DNA from: CAZJOD01 sp964547525
Lineage (GTDB): Bacteria; Bacillota; Clostridia; JAAYHZ01
Length of the DNA: 8,233 nucleotides
Assembly (NCBI GenBank): GCA_964547525.1
Contig: CAZJOD010000160.1
Location: 1-8,233 of the forward strand
Reading direction: 5' to 3'
Below the pieces are notes generated by a model. It did not search any database and was not told where the DNA came from. It saw nothing but the letters and a program-made list of their open reading frames with translations. Positions 5,787 through 8,233 of the stretch are shown here, in pieces; position 1 is the first letter of the stretch, and every line of letters starts with the position of its first letter. A program made the position numbers and the translations under genes.

Positions 5787-6839
5787 ATGAAAAAAAGTCT
5801 AATTGCGGGAATTATAACATTTGCTTTTTTTGCAGCGATTATAGGTGGAACCACAATGGCATGGTTTAACGCTACGGCAGCGGTTCCGGATAATGAATTC
5901 GTCGCAGGAACCGTTCAAATATCCGCAGACAGGCAAGTAGGTGTAGGTCAGATGATAGCCCAAAACTGGAACCCCGGAGATTGTAACGATTTGGATCTTC
6001 AAGTTATAAACAACGGAACAAAATCCATATATGTCAGGGCTAAAATTGATAAAAGGTGGCTTCCAAACACATTAAGAGTCTTGGTGGTATATACGGGAAA
6101 AACGGTTCAGTTATTAGCGGTTGAGTGGGATTCGGACGGTCACGGTTTTACCGGATCGAACGGACCGGTTGCCACAGGAAATCTTTATGTAGGCTGGCCC
6201 AGTAATCAGGCGTATATAGACAGTACCTTCACAAACTTAAGCAACACCGACCTGTTATCAAACAATACGGTTTACAGTTCATGGTGTTTAGATAAATGGG
6301 AGTCGATAGTAAAGGGTGTTACATACCCCGTTCAGATATATGATCCCCTGTCAAATCCGGATTGGTATGACGAAGTAGACAGCCATCATTATTGGGAGAA
6401 TATACCTTGGGAAAAGATCGTTTATATAATAAACGGTGACTTTTTAAACAGAGGATACACCTCGGATGAAATGCAAGATGCTATTTGGCATTATGTAAAC
6501 TATATGGAGGTTGAGGGTAAAGCATTGGAAATAGTTTTGGAAACCGAAGCCAATTGGGAGCTTTCGGCTGAGAATGTATCTTTCAATGTAGGAGCCGATT
6601 GGATAGAGGGTACAGATGGCTATTTTTACTATTACCAACCCGTTTCGGGTACTTACTCCGGAACGTCACTTTTAGATCGTACGATTTGGTTCGATTCCGA
6701 TGTTTGCTTAATCGGAGCTTTAACCGGTAATGAATACCAAGGTAAAGTGTTTAATCTGACAGTGTTTTTTGAAGCCGTTCAAAGCTCAAACAAAGCTGTT
6801 AACGATGCATGGCCGGGTAATCCGTACAACCTACAGTAA
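5787..6839 (+). CDS. Camelysin-like protein with inserted thioester-type adhesin domain
   Basis: 350 residues. The SipW-type signal peptide ends GGTTMAWFNA (cleavage probably after Ala 25). EFVAGTVQI, QNWNPGDC (59-66) and INNGTKSIYVRAKI follow as in the paralogues, and the end has the same block: NEYQGKVFNLTVFF, QSSNKAVNDAW, NPY plus NLQ. Between about 92 and 245 there is an extra stretch of roughly 150 residues. It contains SSWCLDKWESIVKGVTY (Cys 167), IVYIINGDFLNRGY and EMQDAIWHYVNY (Gln 230). In Gram-positive thioester domains a Cys early in the domain bonds to the Gln of a TQxAIW-like motif, giving a reactive centre that couples to surface amines; this segment fits, with Met in place of Thr. 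Cys 66 and Cys 307 match the Cys pair of the gene at 3430 and may form a disulfide, leaving Cys 167 free. AAGGAGA lies 9 bases before the ATG. A covalent adhesin presented on a matrix fibre is the suggested role (inference). Confidence 0.85.
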   Translation: MKKSLIAGIITFAFFAAIIGGTTMAWFNATAAVPDNEFVAGTVQISADRQVGVGQMIAQNWNPGDCNDLDLQVINNGTKSIYVRAKIDKRWLPNTLRVLVVYTGKTVQLLAVEWDSDGHGFTGSNGPVATGNLYVGWPSNQAYIDSTFTNLSNTDLLSNNTVYSSWCLDKWESIVKGVTYPVQIYDPLSNPDWYDEVDSHHYWENIPWEKIVYIINGDFLNRGYTSDEMQDAIWHYVNYMEVEGKALEIVLETEANWELSAENVSFNVGADWIEGTDGYFYYYQPVSGTYSGTSLLDRTIWFDSDVCLIGALTGNEYQGKVFNLTVFFEAVQSSNKAVNDAWPGNPYNLQ

Positions 6840-6860
6840 AATCATTGCCTGTAGGTTTGT
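6826..6860 (+). other. Hairpin overlapping the stop codon of the large subunit gene
   Basis: AACCTACAG (6828-6836) pairs with CTGTAGGTT (6849-6857) over 9 bp, extendable by a few pairs with a one-base bulge. The TAA stop (6837-6839) is in the 12-nt loop. The following TTTGTATGGTTTG is only moderately T-rich, so it may be a weak terminator that lowers expression of the MORN and glycosyltransferase genes. Confidence 0.4.
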
Positions 6861-6903
6861 ATGGTTTGAACCGATATGAAGCGGAGTATGGTAGGAATAA
6901 AAA

Positions 6904-7800
6904 ATGTATTTAAGGACAATAAGTCAAAACCGGGTGATATTTATGGGTATTCGAGTTAAAACCGGAAGATTTGTTTTTCCGGACGGAAGTGTTTATGAAG
7001 GTGAATATAAGGACGATAAAAAGCAAGGGGACGGTGTGTATACTTTCCCTGACGGTGAGAAGTATGAAGGAAACTTCGTAAATGACAAAAAAGACGGATA
7101 TGGTACATATGTATGGCCGGACGGAAGAAAATATGTAGGTTTATTCAAAGAAGACATGATGTGGGGAGAGGGAGTATATCTTTGGGCCGACGGCGCAAAG
7201 TATATGGGAAATTGGGTGGCAAATGAAAAAGACGGATCCGGCACATATATACTCCCTAACGAAAAAAAGTATACCTGTACATTTAATAACGGTAAATTGC
7301 AGGGCCAACTAAAGGTTTATGATAAAAACGACAATGTGATTGAAACTATACAAGTAAATAGCGAAGAAGATTTGGAAACGGTATATGCCGGTCTGCCGGA
7401 AACATATTTAGCCAAACACGGTACATTTACAGCTATAGACGGCAGTAAATATGTAGGTGAATATAAAGACGGAAAAATGAACGGACATGGGATATACACT
7501 ATGGCTAACGGTGATAAATACATAGGCGATTTTATAAATGACAAAAAAGAAGGATTGGGGATATATTTTTGGGAAGACGGTAAAAAGTTTATAGGAGAAT
7601 TTCTAAATGATAAACCCAACGGACACGGGTATCTTGTTTTAAACGATACCGAAGCTTATACCGCACAATACCAAAACGGTAGAATGAGCAATGATGAAAA
7701 AGGTATAAGAATAGACATTAACGAAGATATGGAAATTAACATTCAAAGGATCAAACCGGCGTTAAAGCTGGTATACGATTCAAATAAACAAACATTATAA
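6904..7800 (+). CDS. MORN-repeat protein, cytosolic
   Basis: 298 residues with no signal peptide or membrane helix. It is built of MORN repeats of about 23 residues (YxGxFxxxxxxGxGxxxxxDG): YEGEYKDDKKQGDGVYTFPD, YEGNFVNDKKDGYGTYVWPD, YVGLFKEDMMWGEGVYLWAD and YMGNWVANEKDGSGTYILPN. A degenerate repeat and a 45-residue linker follow, then three more (YVGEYKDGKMNGHG, YIGDFINDKKEGLG, FIGEFLNDKPNGHG) and a last degenerate one. MORN repeats form long beta-hairpin arrays known from scaffolding and membrane- or protein-binding roles; no catalytic domain is visible. The start is uncertain: ATG 6904 has AGGA 7 bases upstream, while ATG 6943 has GGGTGAT in good position and gives MGIRVKTGRFVFPDG. It ends 15 bases before the glycosyltransferase gene, so the two are probably co-transcribed. 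A scaffold for the polysaccharide or secretion machinery is a guess. Confidence 0.88.
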   Translation: MYLRTISQNRVIFMGIRVKTGRFVFPDGSVYEGEYKDDKKQGDGVYTFPDGEKYEGNFVNDKKDGYGTYVWPDGRKYVGLFKEDMMWGEGVYLWADGAKYMGNWVANEKDGSGTYILPNEKKYTCTFNNGKLQGQLKVYDKNDNVIETIQVNSEEDLETVYAGLPETYLAKHGTFTAIDGSKYVGEYKDGKMNGHGIYTMANGDKYIGDFINDKKEGLGIYFWEDGKKFIGEFLNDKPNGHGYLVLNDTEAYTAQYQNGRMSNDEKGIRIDINEDMEINIQRIKPALKLVYDSNKQTL

Positions 7801-7815
7801 GGTTGGGTGAGGTCG

Positions 7816-8233
7816 ATGGCAAAGAATATAAAGGTAATGCTTACAACAGAAGGAACATATCCCCACCATTCGGGTGGAGTCAGTACTTGGTGTGACGCTT
7901 TGATAAAAAATTTGGATAAGGTTGATTACACTGTCTATAGTATTGTTATGAACCCTTTTGTTGCGCAGACCTTTGAATTGCCTTCGGATACCAAATTGAT
8001 CAGTGTTCCTTTATGGGGAACAGAAGAACCTTTCGAACATTTAAAAACTCCTTTTTCACAAGTGTATCGTTCCAAAAGCAACACAACCGACAACGTGGTA
8101 AAAGAAGAATTCATCCCCATATTCAAAGAATTAATCGAGGAAATTGTATCTGATGATAAAAAACCCATAAGACTTGGAAATTTATTATTGGAATTATATA
8201 AATATTTCAGAAAATACGATTATAAAGATACAT
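7816..8233 (+). CDS. pelF: PelF-like GT4 glycosyltransferase, N-terminal part
   Basis: 139 residues, cut by the window end. The start KNIKVMLTTEGTYPHHSGGV followed by STWCDALI matches the N-terminal domain (DUF3492) of PelF, whose typical form is LLxEGTYPYVxGGVSxWxxxLI. PelF is the cytosolic UDP-sugar-dependent glycosyltransferase that makes the Pel exopolysaccharide, a biofilm matrix component in Pseudomonas and in Bacillus cereus group strains. The middle (TKLISVPLWGTEEPFEH) and the charged helical part after it also suit the DUF3492 region. The catalytic GT4 domain would lie beyond the window. GTGAGGT precedes the ATG closely (7806-7812). Related DUF3492 enzymes occur outside Pel operons, so the polymer made is not certain; finding pelA, pelD, pelE or pelG downstream would settle it. 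Confidence 0.82.
   Translation, partial: MAKNIKVMLTTEGTYPHHSGGVSTWCDALIKNLDKVDYTVYSIVMNPFVAQTFELPSDTKLISVPLWGTEEPFEHLKTPFSQVYRSKSNTTDNVVKEEFIPIFKELIEEIVSDDKKPIRLGNLLLELYKYFRKYDYKDT

Noticed and set aside
6993..7619. Minus-strand frames with Pro/Ser/Tyr repeats
   Set aside because: The apparent repeats are the antisense of the MORN repeats.

Overview
The window is AT-rich DNA with strong AGGAGG-type ribosome binding sites, all genes on the + strand, and SipW-type secretion signals. This suggests a low-GC Gram-positive bacterium, most likely a clostridial Firmicute (inference; no rRNA or other marker gene is present). Two runs of N (974-983 and 4028-4127) show it is a scaffolded draft assembly.

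Layout. Positions 1-375 are non-coding: a terminator-like hairpin (41-77), three copies of an A-rich repeat (77-123, 126-176, 249-292), an AT-rich hairpin (172-204) and a 13-bp GC-rich terminator or attenuator (208-240). Then come: a membrane-anchored surface protein with an acidic tail (376-1407); a SipW-like signal peptidase with a long coiled-coil C-terminal extension (1464-2828); a soluble coiled-coil protein that starts on the base after the peptidase stop (2829-3365); and four TasA/CalY (camelysin)-like secreted proteins (from 3430, 4381, 5080 and 5787). A cytosolic MORN-repeat protein (6904-7800) and the start of a PelF-like family 4 glycosyltransferase (7816 to the window end) follow.

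How they may work together. The ER-type Ser/His signal peptidase is the expected processing enzyme for the four substrates, each of which has a signal peptide ending GG(A/T)TMAWF or AGATMAWF. In Bacillus, SipW processes TasA and TapA, which form biofilm-matrix fibres; CalY is the Bacillus cereus counterpart. Here the set looks elaborated. Two near-identical subunits (196 aa each) have no mature cysteine. One subunit continues past the common C-terminus and probably ends in a CBM5/12 chitin-binding-like module, visible just after the assembly gap. Another, of 350 aa, carries an inserted domain with the Cys and Gln signature of Gram-positive thioester adhesin domains. The best reading is a SipW-dependent surface fibre or matrix locus with specialised adhesive subunits, linked to exopolysaccharide synthesis through the PelF-like enzyme. 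That assembly model is inference; the individual family assignments are much firmer.
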